DNA from: Allantophomopsis cytisporea
Taxonomy: Eukaryota; Ascomycota; Leotiomycetes; Phacidiales; Phacidiaceae
NCBI GenBank assembly: GCA_024752435.1
Contig: CP103029.1
Location: 1,550,001 to 1,614,000, forward strand
Direction of reading: 5' to 3'
Length of the DNA: 64,000 bases
The notes beneath the pieces were generated by a model, which was given only the letters and a program-made list of their open reading frames with translations, ran no database searches and was not told where the DNA came from. This document shows positions 1 through 11,902 of the stretch, piece by piece. Made by a program: the position numbers and the translations under genes. Positions within the stretch are counted from its first letter, which is position 1; the number at the start of each line of letters is the position of its first letter.

Positions 1-32
1 CATCGCTTGGCTTAAGCCTCCCAACTTCAATG

Positions 33-56
33 AGGTTTCCTAAGGTTGGGAAACCT
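33..56. other. Perfect 8-bp inverted repeat
   Basis: AGGTTTCC at 33-40 pairs with GGAAACCT at 49-56 around an 8-nt loop. CCCAAC (20-25) and GTTGGG (45-50) form a competing stem, and GGCTTAAGCC at 9-18 is a palindrome. Function unknown. Confidence 0.5.
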
Positions 57-2260
57 TCCACCTGCATTCAAGGGTTCGGTGTCCGGGGTTTGTGCTTGTT
101 TCGGGTTCGATGTCTAACCATCATACCTTAATTCCATGGGAGTGCAATGTACGACGTAGAGTATTCTGGATGTATTACCACTCTCTCTTTACATACCTTA
201 CTTTCGGTGAGTATACCGGACACGGCGATAACCTGCTAAACGTTACTCGGACTTTGATGCACACAGTATTTTCTGTCGATAAGGTAATTGATACCGTGAA
301 GTATGGATCACTCACTACTGCTTACCTCGACCACATTCCTCCGAGTGATACACTACGTAGGTATGTATCTGACATTAAGTAATCATACTCAAGGTACACA
401 GTAGCTGCTATGACGATGCTATGATGATGATTAAGGCACGCAGAAGTGGAAGACTCCCGTCGTCTTACGGGGCCAAAAATACCCAGACACTTAGTTGAGT
501 TAAGGCTATCTGCAGCACGAGGTCCTTGCATTTTCGAAATCTTCTATCGCATTCAACTACTGCACATGTACGGAGTACGCAGTATCCAAGTATCTATCTG
601 AACGAATCTTATTCCTCCTCTACATTCCTCGGTGTTACCGGCCCAGGGACGTCCCATGGTATCCAGCGCACCAAGGGACCACGAATTTCCCCAGTACGCG
701 CACCTCCTGCATGCACGCAGCACCAAAAGGCAAAAAAAGAATGAACGAAAACATCCAAGCAAAAGCGTCGGTGCAACTCAAACACGTAAATAACTCAAAT
801 GAGATGGGTGTTCTTCGATCTTGCAAGTAGGGCCCCCCCCCATCTCCTCCCTCTCCACTCTCTTGACCCGCTTCGAGATGATCGTGAGCGTGACCATGAA
901 TGACCATGACCATAAGATGAGCGTGAGCGCGTGGAAGAAGAGTTAACCTTCTTTTCCTGCTGCCCGCCCTCGGAGGCTGCCATGCGGATGCGGCGATGCC
1001 CTATGCTTCTTATGTATGTCGGAGGAAGCTCCTTCTCCCCTGCGGGGCCTCAAGCTCTGGTGCTGCTCTCACTATGAAATCCTCCTGGGCATTTGGTGCT
1101 CCTTCCCCCGCAGGGGACATAGTTTAGCATCGGCAGTAATCAATAGTGGCGCGGGATGCCGCAGATAGTGCAGTGTGAGACGGATTTAGTGCTGGGCAAA
1201 CACGCAAAAGCACTGAGTGATGGCTCGGGGACAGCGCCTTTTTAGCACTGCTCGCTCACACGGTCCCCCTCATTTAGTGCCGATGGCTCTAGAGCGGGCC
1301 AGTAAACATTGCGATGCTCCGTAGAGGGGTGATTGTGGAACCCTTTTTGTGCACGTTAGTACGTGTGGACTTATTTGATAATGGCTTGCCTTACGAGACG
1401 GCGCCGCGATGCTAGACATTCTATGGTCTTGACACTTCTCTAAGCTCCGGGCCGCTCTGTCAGTTTGGGAATGAAGTTTGGAGTGGTTGGCTAGTCTACT
1501 CGCCGGATTGCGCCAGAAGGATCAGTCCCAATGGTGCTATTCGCTGTGCGGGTTGCAGTGCGAAAAAAAGGCACAAGAGCTTGAGTGGTCAGAGACTCAC
1601 ACCCTCTTCTTGATGGACCGCTCCGATCGCTTACATGCCAAAAGCCTACTAAGTACTGTATCGTGTGTATGTACTCCAGACTCGACTGCACTACCACCAC
1701 TGCAAAGAAGAAAAAAATAGAAAAAAATAGAAAAAAAAGAGCCGTCCCCAGAGCCGTCGACTACCTTATCACCTTACCTCCAGGTGAGGATTGAGAGGAT
1801 GTTCCACATCGTGCTCTTCAATAGTCGGGTAAAACATCCTCCATGAAGAATCTTCAAACAAGCCACATCTACAAGCTCCTCTTTCCCACTTGAAAAGCGA
1901 TACGAAATACGGAGCAAACACGCAAAAGGCCCTTCTATGATTGTGCGGAGTATGTATTCAGTACTTGTACTGTAATCATCTACACGAACCACATCAACAT
2001 GTTATGCGGCTAAGTCTCGTATAGCGCGCGTGAAATACCCATTTCGCCCTGTGATTCGTAGCAGACATACATACATACACACATACTTACAATGGGTGTG
2101 GTGGTGGTCCAGTGGCCACGATTCCACACTCCATCTTCGTACATTGGCTCCCACCAACGACCAAATCACCTTCGCTCGGCCCAACCAGTGCGGCGGGTAT
2201 AGCAACAAACACACTTGGAGTATCTGTTCGCTCAAACTCCTCACGCGCTCGCATGGCATG

Positions 2261-2290
2261 CGCAACGCAACGCAACGCAACGCAACGCAG
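2261..2290. repeat. (CGCAA)6 pentanucleotide microsatellite
   Basis: Six head-to-tail copies of CGCAA, the last ending in G, between 2261 and 2290. The repeat is non-coding on present evidence. Confidence 0.9.
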
Positions 2291-4263
2291 TAGGCGCCGA
2301 ACAAGAGCGGGAGCAAGAGCAAGAGTGAGAGCGACAAGAACGAAAAAAACAAGTGAAATCCCTGCCAATCTCACTGCATAGGGCTGACACGGGGAGTCTC
2401 CCAATGGAAGTGTGTCGGCTTTCCCCCCAAGAGAGATTCGTGCAGTGCTTGAAGCATGTAGGTTGTAAGTAGTTTGCTGTCATGGTCTCGGCGTCTATCC
2501 GTATTCAGAGCACTATTACGAATATTCGGAGAGATTTTTGATGCGACTTGCGATCAAAAAACGTGGTCTGGCCCCCCCCTCCCTCCTCCCTCCCTCCCTT
2601 CCCGCCGGATGGAATGGCATGTGCTTCGAGGATCTACGGAAGGATCATTTGGAGTGAAAGGGCTCGTGTTGATTCCATGAAATCTTACATAAACACCGGA
2701 TACCTACATACTCACATACATACATACATACTTGACATACGTATCTGTGTACTCGGTGCGGTTGACGGGCTTGGGCAAACGCAGACTTGCATATGCTGGT
2801 TCACTTGCGATGACAATGACGCTGATAATGACACACAATGACATGAGTCTGACAGGGCAACATGGCATGGCATGGATATGAGCTGCGCCTTACGGTGTAC
2901 GGCGTCGTTAAGGGTCCTCCCTCTGGCGCTTCGTTCTGTTTCAGGCTGGATAGAATGCTACCGCCACTGTGACTACGCAAAGAGGTTTCGATGACTTTGA
3001 TATGAGTTAGACATGGGGTGGCTGAAGGGGGAGGGGGTTTGAGGCTCAAGGGTATCGATGTGAAAAAACTGTTATCTGTAGGGCGCTACTTGGGTCTGTT
3101 TTGCACAATACTACCATGTATGCACGTACACAATTACTGTACGGAGTACGATATACCCGAATATTTGGATTGGATTTGAACGGATACTGTAGCATATTTC
3201 CGAAGAATAACCCCAGATGAGAAGAGATAGAGAGAGAAAAAGGGATACTACATAACCCCAATCACAGTTGATGGTCGGGCATCATCCAAGAGCAACCCCG
3301 GCATAGAACAATTATCGAAATGATATGGAAGGCTATTCGAAACATGGACAAGGATATGGAATACGTAAAATGGTGAACAGTCAGCATAGAACATGCACAA
3401 GATGATACCCTACTCAACACTTCATCATCTAAAATAATCCGCAGAAGAGAAAGGAAAACATGTCAAAATCACCGAACATTTCAAATAGCGTAATTCTCCA
3501 CACTCCGGCCTTTGATGATTAACAGGTGGTCAAAGTCACGCAAAAGCCGTGCAAGAAAAGGTCTCCAAGTCGGTGAGAGAGAGAGAGAGCCGAGCCCCAG
3601 TAACGCAATTTCAAAAGAAATCTCCGCATCAGTCGACATGCGATCGACTCTGTACCTCAGAATAGAGCGACCGTTCCCATAATTCAAATCTGCCGAATGC
3701 ACGATTCAATCACTCGGGGCATCGGGGAGTCCGTTTTTTTTTCTTTTCTTTCTGTTTTGCGGCTTGCGTTCTGCGCGACCTTTTCACCTGCGAATGCGAC
3801 TGGGGGACCCAGAGCCGAGCAGGCAGCATATGGCCCCCAGTTTTTTTGTGTTGCATCTATCTATGTATGTATCTATGTATCCATCTTCGTGCATGGGCGG
3901 TGGTGAGCTCTCAGGGGAGCAGGGTGCTGTGCCAGGTCGTTGGATATGGTCTGCGACCTTGATGCCGGGGAGAGTGTCAGTGTGAGCGTGCTGCAAGGGG
4001 AGGAGGTCTCGTAGGGGAGTTTCATTTCGTCATGAGCATGGGATTGTGAGGGTTCTGACGATGACAGAACGATGACAAAATGATGATGATGATTTGATGA
4101 TGATGCCTGTGTTAGTGAATGTTATGGATGATGTTTATGATGTATTGTTGTTGTGCAGGTACTAGGTAGTTTTATTGTGGTGACGCTATCTTGAGTGTGC
4201 ATGTCCTCTGCCGTGAGTTATGAATAGCTTCCATTACAGTCTAAAGACGATCGTTACTCCGTG

Positions 4264-4311
4264 CATACATATATACATACATATATACATACATACATAC
4301 ATACATACATA
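4264..4311. repeat. (CATA)n tetranucleotide microsatellite
   Basis: Run of ACATATAT and CATA units ending in about six perfect CATA copies. A shorter related CATA tract lies at about 2700-2731. Confidence 0.85.
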
Positions 4312-4704
4312 GGTACGTAGGTATCATAGGCATCAAAATAGAGTGCATCTCTGCAGAATAAAAATCATGTCGACCTTTGAGCGAATCCCGACGTTGACAA
4401 CACAGCCTCGTGTTATGGCTGTGCATCCTGCAGGGCCGGGGCTCATAATTCGCTGCAGGTCACGGGTGTGCTTATGCTTGTCGTGCCTGTCAATGTGTAC
4501 GTAGTATGTATGTATGATGTGAGATTCGCTACTATTGGCTTGGAACGCACCTTTGCAGACAAGCTGTGGCAGTGTGTACTGTGTATATGTGGGAATCGTG
4601 GCTGGCAGTGGTGGCAGTGGCAGTCGAAGGTTTGGAGATTCCATACTGTATCGTACCTTACCCATTGTAAGGTAGTATTGATAGAATAGAAGATGGTAAA
4701 CGAC

Positions 4705-4760
4705 CAAGGTACGGTAGGTAGAGGTAGGTAGGTACCGTAGGTAGGTACTGTAGGTAGGCA
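4705..4760. repeat. GGTA/GTAG-rich repeat block
   Basis: Interrupted copies of GTAGGTAG, GGTACCGTAG and GGTACTGTAG. The same family of short blocks recurs at about 5739-5760 and 24208-24270. Confidence 0.7.
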
Positions 4761-5238
4761 GTATCGTATAATCTCACTCTTCTTTTCTTTCCTTCTGTTT
4801 CCCAATCGACGACAAGGACTCAACCCTGAAAGCATCGTACAGACAGAGATCGGATCCAATGCTCACAACAATTTGATGATACATAATCATGCCTAGACTG
4901 GTTGCTGACTCCGCAAAGACCAGTGACTTGACCCAGTCGACACATCCCAGGTGATCCATCCATCAGAACCGGACCCCAAATCGAAAAGCCCGGCTGCCAC
5001 GTGACGCTAAGCAAAGTAGGCTGAAAGCACCCTAGGCCCGCGAAAAAGAGTGGAATCATAAGGACCAAGGTAATTGGGAATGAATTGCTGGCAGGGTCGC
5101 ATATCCAATGAACAGAGCTACCAGCATCATGAATACCTAGCCGGCCTCATCCAATCCATGCCAAACCATCTCCACCCCCCACTAAGTGACCGCCAAACAA
5201 CCACCCACCCCCCGCCAGATCTTCCAGCCTACCAATCC

Positions 5239-5322
5239 CGTTGCAGTTGCAGTTCCAGTTCCAGTTCCAGTTCCAGTTCCAGTTCCAGTCCCAGTTCCAG
5301 TTCCAATTCCAATTCCAGTTGA
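5239..5322. repeat. (CAGTTC)n hexanucleotide repeat
   Basis: About fourteen tandem copies of CAGTTC, with variants CAGTTG, CAGTCC and CAATTC at the ends. A hexamer repeat keeps all six frames open and gives runs of Val-Pro, Gln-Phe, Ser-Ser or Asn-Trp, so the long frames across it are artefacts. Confidence 0.9.
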
Positions 5323-5801
5323 GTTCACTGCTTTGTTCACTTGGTCCATTCCCACCACACAGACAGAGGAAGATATTCATTGACCAACCACCCACAGGCT
5401 CCCCTTCTACCCACAGACGAAAGCATACCAGGACCCAGTGGGTAGTCCTATTGTCGAGCCTTTCCCAGTCGAGAATCTTCTTTCGAGCCTACTCGCCGAC
5501 CCGCTGCTCGCCAAAGCCTTCGAAGGAAAAGAAGTCTCCGTTTTCAGTGGTATCAGTGGCTATCAGTGCTACCCAAGCGCCAAATCACTCCTCTTTGAGG
5601 GGCCTTCCAGGGCATTATCATGGATCGAGAATGTAACCCCATCGTGCCCTCACTTTCCGCTAATATGGACCATAAACGAAACTCTTGAAACCTTCAATGG
5701 CATTTGAGCGCAGTAATTTGCGAGTACTTACAGCAAGGTAGGGTAAGGTAGGGTAGGTAGTGTTTTGATGAATATCCTTTTGGTATGGTCTTTGTTGCTG
5801 T

Positions 5802-5825
5802 AGTGGTGGTGGTGGTGGTGGTGGT
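5802..5825. repeat. (GGT)8 trinucleotide microsatellite
   Basis: Eight tandem GGT/GTG units just after a TTGTTGCTG stretch, in non-coding context. Confidence 0.85.
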
Positions 5826-6969
5826 GTACTCTACTGCAAGTAAGAATGTGTAAGTATGTAGTATCGTATCTTATCATCATTTTATGACAACACTACACAG
5901 CACGCGCATTCCAGCAATTTAAAAAAGAAACTTATGGTTAGACTTATGGATACTTTTCCCTTCGACCTGTACATGGTAAGGTATCGAATCGACCCAATCG
6001 CCAGAGATCCCACTGAAACCTACTCCTGTCATGCCACCTTACTCTCCATATACATGTTCCTCCCATGGCTTTTGTGTGGTTATCAAGGACAAAAGTGTCA
6101 TTGTCGAGCCATTGTCAGATGTCCCAAGACTCGATTGACTTGCATAAGGATGCATCACCTTCATATTTTCTCTTCCTAATCAATACATGATAAACTTTCA
6201 AGACCGTCTTCCCATCTGTCCATCTGTCCATCTGTCCCCATCTCACATATCCCATACCTGACTTGACCTATTGTACGTCCCTCCCAGATAGAGTAAATGT
6301 CTGATCTAGAACACACATTCTCCATACACATGCAATCCCGACCCCATGCATCGGATATGGCGCAACGACCCCAAAGGCGAAAGGCGAAAGGCGAAAAAAG
6401 AAAGATCAAGAAAAGAATTTGCCTAATATTCATATTTACCATTGCGACATTCCGCTCCTTACCTTGCTCCTTCGTTTATGTTGATCCGATGCATCTTCGT
6501 GTGATGTTCACTGAGTGGTCCTAGTGCCACGGTTGCCAGACTAAACAAAGTAGCACACTAACTAAAGTACTAGATGTTGGTTACCTTGAGGTAAAAAGCA
6601 TCCAAAGGGTACGTACTCCGTTACTGGTAAACTATATTACCGGATGCTGTTTTACAAGCGATCAAATTGTGTGTTTGTGCCAAAATGTCTTTTCCGCAAT
6701 GGGGAACGACAAGCGAACAATGCTCCCGGGGGAAGTGAGGTGCAAAAGATGGAAAGGTGAGGTGCGATGAGAGATCGTGAAGAATTCCTCTCTCTCGAGA
6801 AGAGAGACAGAGACATTGGGGATGAGATGAGTCAACGGGCAATTCTCTGAGTATGTACTCACACTATCGTGATGGACATCTGATTTGAATGTCTTGCTTA
6901 TCAGTGGATAATAAGAACCGAATCATCATATTCCTCATGTCACTTGATACTCTCCTACTTGTTTGTGAT

Positions 6970-7002
6970 GAATGTATGTATGGATGGATGGATGGATGGA
7001 TG
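6970..7002. repeat. (GTAT)(GGAT)n tetranucleotide repeat
   Basis: GTATGTAT followed by five to six GGAT units, ending in GTACATACGTAC. Confidence 0.8.
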
Positions 7003-7595
7003 TACATACGTACTATACACCCTCTCATCTTGATTGTGTACTCACTCACATTTACTCAATGCACTCTGTGCTACTCTGTGTTACGTCGATAGTCCATGGA
7101 GCATGGTCGACACGGAGGGGAGTACAAAGTCTTTCCAAAACCAGGTCATGAGGGATGTCAGAAGAAGGGTATGGTTACCAACTCCACCGTGGGAATTATG
7201 ACTTGCCCTCGCTTCTTCCGTACAAACAGGTGGAACATAACAGAAGAACATGCACGGCATGACGATTGAATCATGATCCCCATAATTGAGCATCGCCTTG
7301 AAGTCGTCCGAGTGAGGTACATCCATCCATCTCATTGCGGAAGCATTTTGGCCCCCAAGAGCATTTTACATAGCCGCACTCTGACCCTGCCCCCGACGCC
7401 ATAGCAGAATTCGGCCAGGAATATTCCCATGGGAACGTCACGAAAGTCAAAAGCGAAGCAGAGAATCATTGAAGAAGGAAGAAAGAAAAAAAGTGTGTGA
7501 CCCGGTTTGAGGATCAACTAGCTTTTGTCAACAATCGGCACGGGTCAGGAAGGATTGACATATCCTGGGAGAGCGAGGAAGAGCGACTACCATCA

Positions 7596-7596
7596 T

Positions 7597-7628
<32 letters not shown>
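7596..7628. repeat. (ATCA)n tetranucleotide microsatellite
   Basis: Seven or eight tandem ATCA units, followed about 20 nt later by a GAAAAG-rich purine tract. Confidence 0.85.
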
Positions 7629-7629
<1 letters not shown>

Positions 7630-8305
7630 CCAGCGAATCAAGAAGAGAACGAAAAGGAAAAGGAAAAGGAAAAAAGGGAAAACAATAAAATCAAATTTAA
7701 ATTTAGATTAATTTGAAATAAATAAAAAAGAATACCCCGCTCTCAACTATACCCACTGCTTTCTGGGATGTATTCCGTATTCCGTGTTCCATATTCCATA
7801 ATTCCATAATTCCATAATTCCACATTCTCATCTTCGATACTCCCGATTGCTGTTCATTTGATCCGAATTTCCTCTTTCCCTCTTTCCCTCTCTTCCTCTT
7901 TTCTCTCATTTTTCGCAATTTGGGGCTTACATACTCACCACAGACAGGCTTAGCACAACTTGCCTGCATAAATTAGCTAGCACACAAGCACACAAACACA
8001 CAAATGCATACACACCCACATCCGACCACCAACCATACAAAGCAAACATACTCACCTACCTACATCCATCCATCACAAAATACCTAATGTACATACATAC
8101 AAAGCCCATAAAGTTCTGACCAACTCTGGCCTCACCCCAACGGTGCCCATTTGGGAAAGATCATTCACGGCTCGACGGCGCATCCAAGCCACGAAAACCC
8201 TTTTGAGGGGAGGGAACGAGCGAAGGGTAGGCTTCCCTTCCCCCTCCCCATTGGAAAGCCATGGTCCAGGGGCTTATTTTAGTTACATGCACCCAAAATT
8301 CGTGC

Positions 8306-8310
<5 letters not shown>

Positions 8311-8351
<41 letters not shown>
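8311..8351. repeat. (CT)n dinucleotide microsatellite
   Basis: About twenty CT units, then a short (GT)n at about 8355-8364. It encodes a Leu-Ser run in an otherwise unsupported frame. Confidence 0.9.
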
Positions 8352-8353
<2 letters not shown>

Positions 8354-8723
8354 CTGTGTGTGTGTCTCGCGTGCAGCCTTGATCATATCGATGCTTCTTC
8401 TATCTGCTTGTGTGCTTGTGTGCTTGTGTACTGCTGCTGCTTGTTGTGCTGTTGTGTGTATGCTCCCTGCTTAGGTCTGTTCTTCATCCCCCCCCCCTCT
8501 CCCCCTTGTCATGCTTCTTTGATTGCTCACTGGGATGCGTCGGGGGTTGGTACATCCGTTCATGGTCCTCAATTCATCATATCTTTTCTCTGGTCGGGTT
8601 GTTGTTGTTATTGTCCATGTCATTGTCAATGTCATTGTCAATGCTATTGTCGTTGTCAAGGCCTGTCATGTGGAAAAAACAGTTTTGGGAAATCTTATGT
8701 GTGTATTTGCGTTCGGGGACGAG

Positions 8724-8765
8724 GCTTGTATGGGCTTGTATGGGCTTGTATGGGCTTATATTGGC
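8724..8765. repeat. Ten-base tandem repeat GGGCTTGTAT
   Basis: Three near-perfect direct copies of the ten-base unit followed by a decayed fourth and fifth copy. Confidence 0.75.
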
Positions 8766-10700
8766 TTGAGGAGGCTTTGAGGCTTACAACTCTCCGGTGT
8801 GCTCCATTCAGACCACCAGACATAATCCTAATGATGTACTGTTTGTTGTTTACGACTCGACTCCATCCACAGACTTTAGTACCTTAGCTGCCGTTCCCAT
8901 CGGATCTTGCTTCCTGCTTCTTGCTTCTTGCTTCCAACTTCCAGCTTCCAGCTTCCACTTCTCTTATTATGGCTACAAAAGCAATGGTATACATACTTCT
9001 GTCACTATGTACTTTCGCATGATTTACTCTACTCTCTGTCTGTTGTTCTTTGATTCCTATTTATCTAGGACTTTAAACCTTGGAACCTTTCCCAGAGTGA
9101 AGGCAGGTATGCGGCGCTCGTCATGTTCAGGTCGAATCAACGCACATAGCGAAGAGAAGGTCGATCGATGGGATTGAGTACGAATAAGGTACCATCTAGT
9201 TGTAAATCGCTACTGCGGTACATCCGGAGCAATCGTGCGGATCATCCACCTCTGATTTTTCCTTTCCCTTTTCCTTTTCCCTTCCACTGCACCCCCTCCC
9301 AACCCCCCACCCTCTACCCCCCAAATCACCCTCTCTCTCTCTCTGTCTGAACCCTCGCACCACTCCTTCAACCTACCTAGAAAGTATCCACCAAATTCGT
9401 ATGGATACCTTACCAAGTGATACAATTACCAAAGCATCCAAGTGTCCAATAATTCGGCCAGTCGCCATGAAGAAGCTTCTCACATGCGACATGGATATCG
9501 CTCCTCCTTTGGGGGTTGCAGTGTATTGGCAAAGCCTCTGGGCCTGAAATGGCTTGTATTCCCATCAAGGTCCCCTGTCGTGCCTGTCATCCTCACATAC
9601 CTGGTTTCCATACCTTGTTCACCATCATTCATCCACCCTGGGGTCGGTGTCCTGAGCACTAGAGCTCTGGGCTGATGGTTTGCTCTGCTCTACTCTGCTC
9701 TGCCCTGCCATACCATGCCCTGTGCATGAGCGCTACCAGCATCATTATGTGGATTGAACTCTACCCTGTCTCTGTCATTTCGTCCATCATCCCATTGCCT
9801 ATTTCTGCGAAAGACCTGGGGGGGGGGAAGGCTTTACTGCGCATTCTTTGGGAGTCGGGAGTGGGAAGAGGACGGGGGGCAGGGTAAGGTGTTCTAAAGA
9901 GGTGCGATTTTTGTAGGCTTAGGTAGGTTGTCCATGTTGCCAAAGTTGTATCCAGATGCAGTTGAAGGTTGAGTTGGCTTTTCTCTTTTCCCTTCTTGCT
10001 TGATGGGCTTGTGGGGGGGGGGATGGCGCGTGAGGCGCACAGGCAATACACTATGGTACAGTACAGTACAGTCAGTATACACAGGTAGTATCAGTGATAC
10101 TTTTCTCACCTGGGCTAACTAAGTAAAATTCCTAGGTAAGTCGTAAGTCGGAAGTCGTAAGGTACAGGTAGTTTGGTTACCTAGTTATTGGAAGTCAGTA
10201 ATGAAATTATACCCGATTTTCAAATCTATCTATCAATCACTCTACCACTTTACCACTCTATCTCTCTCCACCCACACCAGATTTATTACCTGACATGATG
10301 CCAATTGCAACCAGTTGTGGCATTGTGCCTATTGCCGTACATAACTTCCTGCATTTTGACGGATCTCTCGAAAGCAGGAATCATAAAGTGAGAGAGAACA
10401 GGAAGAAAAAGGCGAAAAATAGGTAGAGGGTGAACGAAGATGGGTGTGGCTTGTATGCTCACTGGCTGCTTTTGCGACTTCGCCTACTACATTAATAAAT
10501 ATCACCATATCATCATCATCCTAATCATCATCATCATCTCATCTACTACTGATGATACTTCTACTGCCACTGCTACATAAATACACTCAATACAAACCAA
10601 ATACATACTACCTTAGTATACAACTCTTACACATCCATCCATCCATCCACACCCACATATTTGGTTGAGTGGAAAAAGAAAAGAAGAAGTTTAGACAACC

Positions 10701-11902
10701 GGTACCTATAAGAGGTACCTTACACAAATTGTCTACTAGCCTTCTCATTCACTCACTCCCTCACTCCTCCTCTACTCTACTCTACTCTACTCTACTCTAC
10801 TCTACTCTATCTCCATCTTCAAATAGCCTTCCTGCGTCGGACTAATATTAAATCAATTGAAAAAGCCTCCTCGATAAGATTCTGATTTCCAAATCATCCA
10901 TATCAGAGCTGGGATTTACATTTATATTTACCTTTGCATTTACATTGACAGCCTTACAACAACAAGCACCTTACCTTCTCTTGACCGAACATCTTATGCT
11001 GCCTCTTGCCTTGTTCCTCGTTTCCTGAGTCAAATATAATCTACGGCGCTCATCCCGGAAGCAAGATCAGAGACCCAGAAAAAGATCAGCATCGCTCATC
11101 AATATCTAAGCCTGGCCCTGTCTAACAGCTTTGTTGACTGCTTGTCTGCTTTGCTGCTTTTCCGTCTCTTTTCTGCATCGTTCGTTTCCATCTCACCCAC
11201 TCAGTTGCGAACTACTACATATCCACCCTGGCCGCCCTACCGCTACTACTGCTTGCTATCTATTCTCCACTCCTCCAAGCAACGGTACCGGTCCCACACT
11301 TACCTACTTATATCTCCTCCCTCCGTCCCTTCGAATCTGTTGCCACTACGCCGAGCACACTCTACGACTATTTGTCTCAGATCCTACAGTCTGGCCTTCC
11401 TTGCCCAACATCACCTCGCTACCACCCGAGCGGGCCGTGTCAACTTCAACCGCCAGAGCTTGGACTTATCATAACGATATATTCCCAGTGGTCTGGCTTC
11501 CACCTCTCCAAATAAAATCCACAACCACACGTCTACATCAACTGTCACTTTATCACAACAACTTCAACGACTTCTACTCATATATAAACGGCAATAATAT
11601 ATACACATTGAAGCTTCACTCAAACACTTCAATCATATACATCAAGACTTTTTTTTCTTTTTTTGGTCTTGTTGTTGATTGTCCTGTCCGTTCTTCCTTC
11701 CAAAGGGTATGTTTCATACTCATTCTATCATCATTCTGTTTATGTTGTCCCTCGTCGAACAAGATTTCCAATAATGCATGCTGTGGTATCATGCTAACGA
11801 GTATCACTCAGTTGGAATTACCGACCTTTTGAATCTCATTGAGAAGGAATAAGAAGAGAAAAGAAAAGAAAAATCCCATCTTACTCTGGGTTGCCCACAA
11901 CT
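10701..11902 (+). promoter_or_regulatory. Pyrimidine-rich leader/promoter of the zinc-finger gene
   Basis: This 1.2 kb before the zinc-finger ATG is strongly C/T-rich on the + strand, the usual composition of fungal promoters and long 5' leaders. A frame stays open from 11131 to 11832 but starts at TTG and has no ATG until near its end, so it is not called as a gene. The transcription start cannot be placed from sequence alone; a 5' UTR of several hundred bases is likely by inference. Confidence 0.45.
10766..10808. repeat. (CTCTA)n pentanucleotide microsatellite
   Basis: About eight tandem CTCTA copies. It lies about 1.1 kb before the zinc-finger start codon, at the upstream edge of the pyrimidine-rich leader region. 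Confidence 0.9.

Larger units (their letters stand above)
1..10700. other. Gene-free upstream region rich in microsatellites
   Basis: No open frame here looks like a protein. The longest frames are serine, leucine or valine-proline runs produced by simple repeats, many start without ATG, and none shows a family motif. The stretch is dotted with short tandem repeats (listed separately), poly-purine and poly-pyrimidine tracts, and GTAG/CTAC blocks. The next gene rightwards is the zinc-finger gene starting at 11903, so this may be its extended regulatory region, a non-coding RNA locus, or both; that is inference. The left end of the window may also cut off a neighbouring gene's flank. Confidence 0.6.
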